64,000 nt of DNA from a bacterium (GTDB lineage Bacteria; Pseudomonadota; Alphaproteobacteria; Sphingomonadales; Sphingomonadaceae). This document shows, one piece after another, positions 1 through 8,516 of this stretch; positions within the stretch are counted from its first letter, which is position 1, and every line of letters starts with the position of its first letter. Under the pieces are notes generated by a model. The model was not told the DNA's origin and ran no database searches. It was given only the letters and a program-made list of their open reading frames with translations. The DNA lies in contig JAVBXL010000025.1 of assembly GCA_030824575.1 (NCBI GenBank), forward strand, positions 37,023 through 101,022, written 5' to 3'. The translations under genes and the position numbers were made by a program.

Positions 1-1202
1 TGCGCGCCGGCTATACTGGGCCACTCAGCCTGGAAATCTTCAACGACCGTTTCCGCTCCAATGCCGCGCGGCTGGTTGCCGAGGATGGTTATCGGTCGCT
101 CGACTATGTTCGCGACGCGGCGAAGCGGCTGATCGACCAGCCCACCGACATGCCTGCGCCGCAACAGGTGCTGGGCGCCGAGTTCGTAGAATTCGCCGCC
201 GATGGCCGCGATGCCGCGCGCCTGGGCAGCAATTTGGCGACATTGGGCTTCACCCTGGTCGGCGAGCATCGCCACAAGAAGGTGACACGCTGGCGGCAGG
301 GCGGCGTCAATCTGGTCATCAATGCGGAGCCCAAGGGCTTTGCCAGCGCCTATCGCGCGGCGCAGGGCACGGCGATCTGCGCGATAGGCGTGCGGGTGAA
401 GGACAAGGCGGCGGTGCTGGCCCGCGCCGCGGCGCTGGGCATCAAGGCCTATAGCCCCGAAGGCCGCCCCGGCCGCCTCGCTATGCCGGCGCTGCGCGGC
501 GTGGGCGGCAGCCTGGTCTATCTGATCGACGCGGACGAGGTCGAGGGATTGTGGGCGCGCGAATTTCACGCGGCTGATGGCGATGCGGGCGCGGTCGGTG
601 CCGATGCCCGCGGCATCGATCACCTCGCCGCCGTCGTCCATAATGACGAATTTCTGTCGTGGCAGCTCTACTGGCGCGCCTTGTTCGGGTTGGAAGCGCG
701 CGCGGCGCAGGATGTCATCGACCCGTCCGGCTTGGTCCACAGCCAGGCGCTGCAATCGGCGGACGGCGCGTTCCGGGTAACGATCAACGCGACCGATGCA
801 CGCGAGACATTGTCCGCACGCTTTCTGGACCATGGCATTGGCGGCGGCTATCAGCATGTCGCGCTGACCACCGACGATATCTTTGGCACGGCGCTGGCGC
901 TGCGAGACGAAGGCGCGGCGATGCTGGATATCCCGGCCAACTATCATGCCGATCTGGCAGTGCGCTTCGATCTGGACGACGCGCTGGTTGCGCGCATGGC
1001 CGACCTTGGCATCCTGTATGACGAGGATAGCGACGGCGCAGGCTTCTGGCAGCTTTACAGCCGCGCCTTCGACAAGCTGTTCTTCTTCGAATTCGTGCAG
1101 CGCGCCGATGGTTATGCCGGTTATGGCGCGCCCAATGCCGGGGTGCGGCTGGCCGCGCAGAACCGGTTTCGCCCCGAAGGGACACCGACAGCCACGCTAT
1201 AA
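1..1202 (+). CDS. quiC: Bifunctional 3-dehydroshikimate dehydratase / HPPD-like protein (3' part)
   Basis: The frame is open from base 3 at the window edge, so only the last 399 codons of a longer gene are present; the family is about 600 residues or more. The visible start (GYTGPLSLEIFNDRFR) is the end of a sugar-phosphate isomerase/epimerase TIM barrel. The rest is a two-lobed VOC (hydroxyphenylpyruvate-dioxygenase-like) domain with the expected metal-ligand positions: His in GIDHLAAVVH, His in YQHVALTTDD, Glu in FFFEFVQR. In this family the barrel converts 3-dehydroshikimate to protocatechuate during quinate/shikimate breakdown; the role of the VOC half is less clear. It converges on a porin/shikimate-dehydrogenase/carrier operon, which fits that pathway. 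Confidence 0.85.
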   Translation, partial: RAGYTGPLSLEIFNDRFRSNAARLVAEDGYRSLDYVRDAAKRLIDQPTDMPAPQQVLGAEFVEFAADGRDAARLGSNLATLGFTLVGEHRHKKVTRWRQGGVNLVINAEPKGFASAYRAAQGTAICAIGVRVKDKAAVLARAAALGIKAYSPEGRPGRLAMPALRGVGGSLVYLIDADEVEGLWAREFHAADGDAGAVGADARGIDHLAAVVHNDEFLSWQLYWRALFGLEARAAQDVIDPSGLVHSQALQSADGAFRVTINATDARETLSARFLDHGIGGGYQHVALTTDDIFGTALALRDEGAAMLDIPANYHADLAVRFDLDDALVARMADLGILYDEDSDGAGFWQLYSRAFDKLFFFEFVQRADGYAGYGAPNAGVRLAAQNRFRPEGTPTATL

Positions 1203-1208
1203 ATCTTT

Positions 1209-1244
1209 ACCTCCGTCTGTTTGTCGAAGCGAACGGACGGAGGT
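1209..1244. terminator. Bidirectional hairpin between convergent genes
   Basis: Inverted repeat with 15-base arms (ACCTCCGTCTGTTTG and CGAACGGACGGAGGT, 13 of 15 paired) and a 6-base loop. It fills the 50-base gap between two convergent stop codons, so it can serve both strands. No strong T-run follows. Confidence 0.6.
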
Positions 1245-1252
1245 GCGATCCG

Positions 1253-2554
1253 TCAGAAGATGAACTTGACGGTCGCGCCCGCCACCAGCGCGTCGGGATA
1301 AAGGTTCGTTGCACCGACGCGGTGGACATATTGCAGGTTAGGCCGCAGCAGCAATTGCCGGGTCGTCTGCCATCCATAGAAAATCTCCCCACTGATCTCA
1401 TGGGTCTGCACCGCGACATTCTGACCAAGTGCAACCTGATCGCGCTGCCGATCCGTGATGCGGGGATTGACGCGCGCATAGACGAGGCCGAGGCCGAAAT
1501 TATCCCTGGGCCGGCTGTCCCACAGCCCGCGCGCGACGAAGCCGCCGCTGACGAAAATGGGCACTCGCGCCGTGTGGCGATCCGACAGGGTGGCCGTGCC
1601 GAACAGGCTGAGGCCGCGATCGCCCGGACCGAATCGGACCACCATCTTTTCCGCCATGGCCCACGCGCTCCACCGTTCCTGCCGCATCGCGGGAGCAAGC
1701 CCGGACAGGACATAGGATTGCCCGTTCACATCGTCGCGCACGTTGGCGCGGTCGGTTGTGTCCACCAGCGCGCCTATGCGGACCAGGCCGGGCAGGCCGC
1801 CTGCCCCCTGCCCCGTTTTCCAACCCAGTTCGACCGGCAGCACGAAACTGTCGAAGCGCGGTGCCAGCTTCCAGCCTGCCCCGGTCTGCGCGCGGAAGGC
1901 GTTCACTTCGAACCCCGCGACCGTCACGGTCAGGTTCGGCGCGATTTCCTGCCGGATGCGCAGGCCCCAGCGCGGGATCGGAAAGCCCGAAAAGCCGCTA
2001 TTATAGAAGAGCGTGGTCGGGCGCGGGCAGAAGGCGAAATTCTGGAACTGGCAGCCACTCGGCAAGGTCGCGAAATCGTCGCCCGTATGATAAAGGCCGA
2101 ATTTGAGCGCGGTCTTGCCGCCATTGAGCTTCTGTTCGTAGCTGAGTTCAGCCGGGCGCAAATCCTGCCCGCCACCGAATAATTCCTGCACCTCGAACAG
2201 GTTTCCAAGGCGCGTCGCGGTCAGATCCTCCCCCTTGCGGTGGATGATCGTAGCGATGATCTTGCCGCCCTCCAGGCCGAACGCTTTGCCGGTGTCGATC
2301 GCGGTAGAGGCGAGCAATTGCTGGGTGTAGGCCGCGCCGCCGTCGCGCCCGCCCGTGATGGACGCAGCGCTTTCGGAGACATAGGAGAAGGTCAGCTCGA
2401 CGCCCTTATCCTTCAGGCGGGTGCGCCAGCCCGGCTTGTCAGCCGGCGGTGACGGCACCGGAGTCTGGGGACCGGCGGACGGCCCTTGCAATTGCCGCGC
2501 GGTCGCGGTGGCTGGCGCGGCGATGATCATGGCGGGCGGGCTGTCAGCGATCAT
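1253..2554 (-). CDS. OprB-family carbohydrate-selective porin
   Basis: A 433-residue outer-membrane beta-barrel protein of the OprB family. Features are KGVELTFSYVSESAASITGG near the start, alternating hydrophobic strands throughout, and a terminal Phe (VAGATVKFIF) as expected for barrel assembly. The start ATG overlaps the stop of the upstream shikimate-dehydrogenase gene (ATGA), so the two are probably translated together. The N-terminus is unusual: it lacks a basic start plus hydrophobic core, so the signal peptide is weak or mis-started. The likely role is to admit the hydroaromatic or sugar-like substrate (quinate, shikimate) used by the neighbouring enzymes; that is inferred from context. 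Confidence 0.8.
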   Translation of the reverse strand: MIADSPPAMIIAAPATATARQLQGPSAGPQTPVPSPPADKPGWRTRLKDKGVELTFSYVSESAASITGGRDGGAAYTQQLLASTAIDTGKAFGLEGGKIIATIIHRKGEDLTATRLGNLFEVQELFGGGQDLRPAELSYEQKLNGGKTALKFGLYHTGDDFATLPSGCQFQNFAFCPRPTTLFYNSGFSGFPIPRWGLRIRQEIAPNLTVTVAGFEVNAFRAQTGAGWKLAPRFDSFVLPVELGWKTGQGAGGLPGLVRIGALVDTTDRANVRDDVNGQSYVLSGLAPAMRQERWSAWAMAEKMVVRFGPGDRGLSLFGTATLSDRHTARVPIFVSGGFVARGLWDSRPRDNFGLGLVYARVNPRITDRQRDQVALGQNVAVQTHEISGEIFYGWQTTRQLLLRPNLQYVHRVGATNLYPDALVAGATVKFIF

Positions 2555-3447
2555 ACAGCGGCCTTTCGATCGCTGGCACTGTCGAAAGCACGCAACATCC
2601 GCGCGGCGTCAGGCGCAATGCCCGTGAACAGCGCAAAAGCGTGGGCGGCCTGCATCACCGCCATGCCGCCACCATTTAGCGTTGCGCAGCCTTTGGCCGA
2701 AGCCGCGTGGATCAATGGCGTTTCCAGCGGGAAATAGATGATGTCCGACACCCATTGATCGTGCGTCAGCAAGCCAGGATCGAAGGGCAGGCCCGGATGG
2801 CTGAGCATGCCGATCGGCGAACATTGCACGACGCCATCTGCGCCTCGAATAGCGTCTGCCGCAGACAGCGCCGCTTTCACCTGGGCTTGCGGGAACAGCG
2901 CGCCTAGCCGATCGGCAAGCGCGCTCGCCCGTTCAGGCGCGGGGTCCGTGATCGTCACGCTCTGCCCGCCGAGGTCGAGATGGGCATAACCGATCGCCGC
3001 CGCTGCGCCGCCCGCACCGATCAGCGCGACATGGGCAAGTGGCCGATCGCCGAGGCCCGCCAGAAAATGTGCGCGATAGCCTGACCAGTCCGTATTGTCG
3101 CCATGACGCTTGCCGTCACGGAACAGGATGGTGTTGACCGCGCCCAAGGCCCTTGCCGCGTCGGACAGGCTATCGACCAACGGCATTACCGCCTGCTTGA
3201 AGGGATGGGTGACGTTGATACCGTCGAAACCCATGCCGACCAGCATGTCGAGAAGGCGCGGCAGGCCCTCTGCATCATAGCCCATCACTTCCCCGTCGAG
3301 GATGCGATACACCATGGGGATGCCGAGCGCGCGGGCCTCTCCCTCGTGCATCTCCGGGCTACGCGATCCGGCGATGCCGCTGCCGATCAGGCCGCAGAGA
3401 ATGGACGCGCGGGATGAGCCCGCATCGGCGGGGGAAGCGAAGGACAT
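2551..3447 (-). CDS. Shikimate/quinate 5-dehydrogenase family
   Basis: A 298-residue NAD(P)-dependent oxidoreductase of the AroE/YdiB family. It has the substrate-binding serines (GSRSPEMHE), the catalytic Lys in INVTHPFKQ, the catalytic Asp in GDNTDWSGY, and a Rossmann glycine loop (LIGAGGAAAAIGYAHL). Next to a 3-dehydroshikimate dehydratase, an aromatic-acid carrier and a porin, it more likely works in quinate/shikimate catabolism than in aromatic amino-acid synthesis. It sits 25 bases after the MFS gene and overlaps the porin start by four bases, so the three form one operon. Whether it prefers quinate or shikimate, and NAD or NADP, cannot be read from the sequence. Confidence 0.85.
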   Translation of the reverse strand: MSFASPADAGSSRASILCGLIGSGIAGSRSPEMHEGEARALGIPMVYRILDGEVMGYDAEGLPRLLDMLVGMGFDGINVTHPFKQAVMPLVDSLSDAARALGAVNTILFRDGKRHGDNTDWSGYRAHFLAGLGDRPLAHVALIGAGGAAAAIGYAHLDLGGQSVTITDPAPERASALADRLGALFPQAQVKAALSAADAIRGADGVVQCSPIGMLSHPGLPFDPGLLTHDQWVSDIIYFPLETPLIHAASAKGCATLNGGGMAVMQAAHAFALFTGIAPDAARMLRAFDSASDRKAAV

Positions 3448-3472
3448 GGCAATGATCCTTGGATGAAGCGGG

Positions 3473-4837
3473 TCAGGCGGCTTTGGGCAGGCGGATCAGC
3501 GAAGCGCAAATCCCGGCCAGCACCACCGGCACCGCGAAAATGCCGAAGATGACCGGCAGCGAGACTTTGGCCGCGAGCAGGAAGCCGCCTAGCATCGGGC
3601 CGATCACCGCGCCGATCCGGCCGACGCCCATGGCCCAGCCGATGCCGGTGCCGCGCGCTTCGGGCGGATAGAGGCTGGCGGCGAGCGGATAGCAGCCATT
3701 AAAGCCCCCCTGCACGAACACGCCGATCAGGAAGGCAGTGCCGAGCGTCGCGGCGAGCGGCATCGCGACCGATCCGAAGACGGTCAGCGCCGCGGCGGCC
3801 AGCGCCATATAGACCAGGATCAGGCGGCGCAGGTCGAAACGCATGGCGACCAGGCCGATGGAGGAGGTGCCGATAAAGGCGCCGATATTGTATATGGCGC
3901 CGGCATAGATGGCGTCCTTTGCGGGCAGGCCGGCCTCGACCGCCAGCTTGGGAATCCAGCTGATGACGAAATAGAGGGTCATGAAGCTGAAGGTGATCGC
4001 CAGCCAGAGCAGGATGGTGCTGCGCGCGCGCCCTTCGGTCAGCAGGCCGCGCACGCCGGCATGGCGGGTTTCGCTGACATCCTGTGGCGGCAGCGCATCG
4101 AGTTGCGGCTGGCCGATCGAGGCGAGCAGCCGGTTGGCCTTCTGCAACGCGCCTTTGGGCTGGCGGCTGAGCAGGAAGGCGATGGATTCGGGCAGCACCA
4201 GCCAGACGATCGGGATGGCGATCGCGCACAGTACGGCGGCGGCGAGCAGCATCGCCTGCCAGCCATGGTCGGCCAGATGGCTGGCGACGACGAAGCCGGT
4301 GAGTGTCGCACCGACGGGATAGCCCGCCTGGAGGAACCCGACTGCGAAGGTGCGATGCTTGCTCGGCGCATATTCGGCGGTCAGTGCCGCCATGCTGGCC
4401 AGCACCGTGCCGATGCCGATGCCGACGATGAAGCGGCTGGCGATCAATTCGCCGATCGACGTGGCGATGCCGGACGCGAACATCGCGGCGGTCATCATGA
4501 CCAGCGAGGCGAGGATCAGCTTGCGACGGCCGAAGCGATCCGCCAGCGGCGCGATCAGCAGACCGCCCGCGGCCATGCCGGCCAGGCCCGCGCTGAAGAC
4601 GACGCCCAGGCTTTCGGGGCTGACCTGCCAGTCGCTCGACAGGGCCGGCGCGATATAGGACAGGATCAGCACGTCCATGCCGTCCAGCATATTGAGGATG
4701 AAGCAGGTCGCAACGACCAGTATCTGACGCGCCGTCCAGACGCTGTCCGACGCCAATGCCGATGTGGGCGCGGCGGGATTGTCCACCGTCACATAGGGCC
4801 GGACGGATACGGTGCCGCTGGCGGAATAGCTGGCCAT
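3473..4837 (-). CDS. MFS transporter, aromatic acid:H+ symporter (AAHS) type
   Basis: About 454 residues with 12 predicted membrane helices. Family marks are DGMDVLILSYIAPAL in the first helix, PLADRFGRRK in loop 2-3 and LPESIAFLL before the central loop, as in PcaK/BenK-type carriers. It is likely an inner-membrane proton symporter for quinate, shikimate or a related aromatic acid. The start is taken at the third in-frame ATG, which has AAAGG ten bases upstream; ATGs at 4855 and 4873 are alternatives with poorer ribosome sites. It heads the operon with the shikimate-dehydrogenase homologue and the porin and follows a LysR gene on the same strand. Confidence 0.83.
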   Translation of the reverse strand: MASYSASGTVSVRPYVTVDNPAAPTSALASDSVWTARQILVVATCFILNMLDGMDVLILSYIAPALSSDWQVSPESLGVVFSAGLAGMAAGGLLIAPLADRFGRRKLILASLVMMTAAMFASGIATSIGELIASRFIVGIGIGTVLASMAALTAEYAPSKHRTFAVGFLQAGYPVGATLTGFVVASHLADHGWQAMLLAAAVLCAIAIPIVWLVLPESIAFLLSRQPKGALQKANRLLASIGQPQLDALPPQDVSETRHAGVRGLLTEGRARSTILLWLAITFSFMTLYFVISWIPKLAVEAGLPAKDAIYAGAIYNIGAFIGTSSIGLVAMRFDLRRLILVYMALAAAALTVFGSVAMPLAATLGTAFLIGVFVQGGFNGCYPLAASLYPPEARGTGIGWAMGVGRIGAVIGPMLGGFLLAAKVSLPVIFGIFAVPVVLAGICASLIRLPKAA

Positions 4838-4991
4838 CGAAGAAACGCCTTTCATCCTCTCGGGGCAACCCATGCCCCATAGCTCGAACCAACCCGGTGC
4901 CGAATCTGGTTCTATTCTGCGGGTCTGGCCACCATGTTGCGATTGATCCTTGCGTTCTAGAGCCTCAAACGCGCTTTATAATGCCTTTATG

Positions 4992-5894
4992 TTATGGCTT
5001 CGGGCGCGGAACGCCCAGCAATATCGTGCGGGCTATCTCTTCGAACGTCTCGCCGATGATCGCGCGTGGCGATTCCAGGTTGCGATTGATATAGACCGGC
5101 AGCGTCCCCGGATCATCAAACTCCAGAAAGCGCACCGTTTCGGCATGGGCCTGCATCGCTGTGAAGCTGTCCACCAACGCCACGCCCATGCCGTTGGCGA
5201 CGAAGGCGACCGCGGTTTCAGCAAAGCGGATATAGGTTTCCACCTCCAATTGCTGCCCCGCCCTCGCAAACATGTCGGCGATGATGCGGCCATGCGGTGT
5301 GTCCGGGCGGAAGGATTGCAGCTGTTCGTCGGCGATGTCGGCGACGCTGATCCGCGTTCGGTCGGCCAGTCGGTGGCTGGTGGGCACCGCACACACCATT
5401 CGTCCCGCACCGATCCGGCTCGACAATATATTGGGATGGTCGATCGGGAAGACGCTGAGCGCATAGTCGCCCCGCTGCAACGCCAGATAGTCCGACGCCT
5501 GCTCGACCGACAATATGTCGAACTGGATGGTGAGGCCGGGATAATTGGCGGTCAGCCGGGCCAGCATCCTGGGCACCACCGAATGACCGAGTGAGGGCGA
5601 CGCGCCAACGCGAAACGTCCGGTCCTCGCCCTTGGCCAGCCGCTTGATGACATGGTTGAGGTCTTCGAACCCCTTATAGACATGCTCGATTTCCTGAAAC
5701 AGCACGCGCGCTTCATGGGTCGGCACCAATCGGCCGCGCGTCCGGTCGAACAGGCGGAAATGCAGCTTGTCCTCCATATGGCCGAGCATACGGCTGAGGC
5801 CAGGCTGCGACGTGCCGAGCATCTGCGCGGCGGCGCTGACCGTCTTGGCGATCATGATGGCGCGGAATATTTCGATCTGGCGCAGGGTGAGCAT
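4992..5894 (-). CDS. LysR-family transcriptional regulator
   Basis: A 300-residue protein with an N-terminal winged helix-turn-helix (residues 1-60; MLTLRQIEIFRAIMIAKT, AAAQMLGTSQPGLSRML) and a C-terminal periplasmic-binding-like effector domain (from about 90). It lies 118-155 bases upstream of the aromatic-acid carrier gene on the same strand and is the obvious candidate to control it. This is not the usual divergent LysR arrangement. The inducer is unknown; a hydroaromatic acid or protocatechuate would fit. Confidence 0.85.
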   Translation of the reverse strand: MLTLRQIEIFRAIMIAKTVSAAAQMLGTSQPGLSRMLGHMEDKLHFRLFDRTRGRLVPTHEARVLFQEIEHVYKGFEDLNHVIKRLAKGEDRTFRVGASPSLGHSVVPRMLARLTANYPGLTIQFDILSVEQASDYLALQRGDYALSVFPIDHPNILSSRIGAGRMVCAVPTSHRLADRTRISVADIADEQLQSFRPDTPHGRIIADMFARAGQQLEVETYIRFAETAVAFVANGMGVALVDSFTAMQAHAETVRFLEFDDPGTLPVYINRNLESPRAIIGETFEEIARTILLGVPRPKP

Positions 5895-5959
5895 GCCGCC
5901 TCCCTATCATTGTCTGCCCGCGACGGCCACGGCGGCCGTGCGCGGGATCAGGCCAAAGA

Positions 5960-7111
5960 TCAGGCCACTAGCGCCCCGACCGTCGGCAACCGGACCTGGA
6001 AGACGCTGCCTTCGCCAGGCATGCTATGCTTGAGCGACAGCGCGCCACCATGCAGCGCCACCAGTTGCCGGACCAGCGCCAGCCCGATGCCAAGGCCGTC
6101 CTGCGCATCGCCGGCCGGCCGCTTCACCTGCGCGAACAGGTCGAAAATCCGCGCCTGCATGTCCGGCGCAATGCCGATGCCGGTGTCCGCCACCTCTATT
6201 TCAGCCCAGCCATCCACGATGCGCGCGCTCAGGCGCACTTCACCGCCAGGCGGCGTATATTTGGCGGCATTGTTCAGCAGGTTGCTGGCGATCTGGACGA
6301 CACGGGCATAATCGGCGTCGATCCAGATCGGATCGTCGGTGATATCGATGACCAGCCGGTGCTGCGCCGCCTCGATCGTCGGCTGGCAGGTTTCCACGGC
6401 GAAGGCGAGGACGTCCTGTAGCAGGACATGCTGGGTCTTGAGCGAAATCTTGCCCTGGTCGATGCGGGCGATGTCGAGGATATCTTCGATCAGGCGGGAC
6501 AGATGATGGACATGCCGGCCCATCCGCCCCCGAATGTCGCGCGCAGCATCCGTCCCCTCTCGCTTTTCCAACAGGTGCAGGCCCGCACCCAGCGCGGCGA
6601 TCGGGTTGCGCAATTCATGCCCCAGGATCGCAAGAAATTCATTCTTGCGCCGATCGGCCACCTGCAACGCAGCGGCGAGTGAGGCCAGTTCGTCGCGCTG
6701 CGCGGTGATTTGTCGCCGTTGATCGTGAAGGTCGAAGAAGATGGCGACCTTCGACCGCAAGATATCCGCTTCGATCGGCTTCTGGATGAAGTCCACCGCA
6801 CCTGCCTCATAGCCGCGGAAGCGGCGTTGCCGGTCGGCGCTGCCCGCGGTGACGAAGATGATCGGGACATGACGGGTACGGTCGTTCCCCCGCATATATT
6901 CGGCCAGTTCGAACCCGTCCATGCCCGGCATCTGAACGTCGAGCAAGGCTAGGGCGACGTCATGGACCAGCAGCAATTCCAGCGCATCCTCACCCGACCG
7001 CGCCTTCAGGCAGATCAGGCCGTCGCGCTTGAGCAGCGCTTCGAGCGCCAGCAGATTTTCCTCAAGGTCGTCGACCAGCAGGCAATATAGGGGTTGGTTG
7101 TCGCTCGTCAT
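5960..7111 (-). CDS. Receiver domain - histidine kinase fusion
   Basis: A 383-residue soluble signalling protein. An N-terminal receiver (about 8-125: CLLVDDLEENLLALE, phospho-acceptor Asp in ALLDVQMPGMDG, Lys in DFIQKPIEAD) is joined by a short coiled linker to HisKA (ILGHELRNPIAALGAG, His acceptor) and HATPase_c (NLLNNAAKYTPPGG; ADTGIGIAPDMQ; GLGIGLALVRQL). It has no membrane segment or sensor domain, so it probably takes its signal by phosphotransfer or protein contact. Its ATG overlaps the CheB stop (ATGA), and it is the last gene of the kinase-CheR-CheB operon. Confidence 0.85.
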   Translation of the reverse strand: MTSDNQPLYCLLVDDLEENLLALEALLKRDGLICLKARSGEDALELLLVHDVALALLDVQMPGMDGFELAEYMRGNDRTRHVPIIFVTAGSADRQRRFRGYEAGAVDFIQKPIEADILRSKVAIFFDLHDQRRQITAQRDELASLAAALQVADRRKNEFLAILGHELRNPIAALGAGLHLLEKREGTDAARDIRGRMGRHVHHLSRLIEDILDIARIDQGKISLKTQHVLLQDVLAFAVETCQPTIEAAQHRLVIDITDDPIWIDADYARVVQIASNLLNNAAKYTPPGGEVRLSARIVDGWAEIEVADTGIGIAPDMQARIFDLFAQVKRPAGDAQDGLGIGLALVRQLVALHGGALSLKHSMPGEGSVFQVRLPTVGALVA

Positions 7112-7683
7112 GTCGTCGCCAGTGTCAGAAGATAGAGAATGATGTCGTCCAGGGTCATGGCGCGCGCCGACGGACAGGCTGCGAGCGCCGCTGCTGGCAT
7201 GGTCGCCACCTGCGCTTCGCCGGGTTCCTGCGCGATGGCGATACCGCCGGCTTCACCCACCGCCGCAAGGCCGGCAGCGCCGTCATGATTGGCGCCCGTC
7301 AGGACGATCCCTGCAAGCGCGGAGCCATAGGCGTCCGCCGCGCTTTGCAGCAGCACGTCGATCGCCGGGCGGCTGTGGTTCACCGGCTCGTCCCAGGACA
7401 AGGCGAGCGAGCGGTCGGCCTCCACCAGCAGATGATAGTCCGAGGGCGCGAAATAGATCGTTCCCGCCGCGATCGGTTCCTTGTCCTCCGCTTCCCGAAC
7501 CGGAAGCGGGCATTTGGACTGAAACAAAGCCACCAGCGCATTGCGGCGATCAGGCGGCACATGCACCACGATCAGCACCGGCAGCGGATAGGCGACGGGC
7601 AGCGCCGGCAATATCCGCAGCAACGCCTGGACCGCGCCGGCCGACGCGCCGATCGCGATCGCCTGGATCGGCTGGGCCGTCAT
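7108..7683 (-). CDS. CheB-type methylesterase domain, no receiver
   Basis: A 191-residue protein consisting only of the CheB methylesterase/deamidase domain. The Ser-His-Asp triad is visible: Ser14 in IGASAGAVQAL, His41 in IVVHVPPDRR, and Asp in VLTGANHDGAAGL. The N-terminal receiver of chemotaxis CheB is missing, as in many non-chemotactic CheB proteins of alphaproteobacteria. The start overlaps the CheR stop (ATGA), which fixes it at 7683 although the frame is open further upstream. The stop overlaps the next gene in the same way. The target is unknown, since no methyl-accepting protein lies nearby; it may act on the kinases of this operon. Confidence 0.83.
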   Translation of the reverse strand: MTAQPIQAIAIGASAGAVQALLRILPALPVAYPLPVLIVVHVPPDRRNALVALFQSKCPLPVREAEDKEPIAAGTIYFAPSDYHLLVEADRSLALSWDEPVNHSRPAIDVLLQSAADAYGSALAGIVLTGANHDGAAGLAAVGEAGGIAIAQEPGEAQVATMPAAALAACPSARAMTLDDIILYLLTLATT

Positions 7684-8516
7684 GGCTCCCGCCTCTGATA
7701 GATTTTTTCTTCCCGCACGAAATCGGCGAAGGACGGCGCGTGGCGGGAAAAGCGCAGGCTCTCCTTCGACCCCAGCCCCAGAAAGCCCTTGCGCGCGAGC
7801 GAGTCGCGAAACAGGCCGAGCGCCCGGTCCTGCAAGTCGCGATCGAAATAGATGAGGACGTTGCGGCACGAAATGAGATGCATTTCGGCAAAGACCGCGT
7901 CGGTCACCAGGCTGTGATCGGAAAAAACGACCTGCGATCGCAGGCTTTTGTCGAACACCGCGCGGCCATAATCCGCGGTATAATAATCCGACAGCGACGA
8001 ACGAGCGCCCGACTGCTGATGGTTTTCGGTGAACTTGCGAATTTGGTCGAGCGGATAGACACCCGCTTCGGCCGCCTGAAGCGCGTTTGGATTGATGTCG
8101 GTCGCATAGAACAGCGTGCGCTGGTCCAGCCCCTCTTCGCGGAACAGGATGGACAGCGAATAGAGTTCTTCGCCATTGCTGCATCCCGCGACCCAGACCT
8201 TGAGCGAGGGATAGGTCCGCAAATGCGGGATCACCTTTTCCCGCAAGGCGCGGAAATAGCCGGGGTCACGAAACATCTCGCTGACTTGCACCGTCAGATA
8301 GTTGAGCAGGCGCGGTAACGTCGCGGGATCGTGCAGCAGATGGTCCTGCATGGCGGAAAAGCTGGCGAAACCCAGTTGCCCGCGCGCCTGGACCAGGCGG
8401 CGCTTGATCGACGCGCGCGCATAATGACGGAAGTCATAATGATAGCGTTGATACAGCGCCTCCAGCAGCAGCTGGATTTCGATATCCTCGACGCCTGGTT
8501 GCACCTGGCCCTGCAT
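7680..8516 (-). CDS. CheR-type protein-glutamate methyltransferase
   Basis: About 278 residues. The N-terminal helical CheR domain (ALYQRYHYDFRHYARAS, RLLNYLTVQVSEMFRDP) is followed by the SAM-binding methyltransferase fold (VAGCSNGEELYSLSI; FYATDINPNALQAAE; HLISCRNVLIYFD). It would methylate glutamates on a signalling partner with S-adenosylmethionine, opposed by the adjacent CheB. The start chosen overlaps the hybrid-kinase stop by one base (TAATG); an ATG at 8531 is equally possible. CheR, CheB and two kinases with no flagellar or MCP gene suggest a non-chemotactic pathway. Confidence 0.83.
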   Translation of the reverse strand: MQGQVQPGVEDIEIQLLLEALYQRYHYDFRHYARASIKRRLVQARGQLGFASFSAMQDHLLHDPATLPRLLNYLTVQVSEMFRDPGYFRALREKVIPHLRTYPSLKVWVAGCSNGEELYSLSILFREEGLDQRTLFYATDINPNALQAAEAGVYPLDQIRKFTENHQQSGARSSLSDYYTADYGRAVFDKSLRSQVVFSDHSLVTDAVFAEMHLISCRNVLIYFDRDLQDRALGLFRDSLARKGFLGLGSKESLRFSRHAPSFADFVREEKIYQRREP

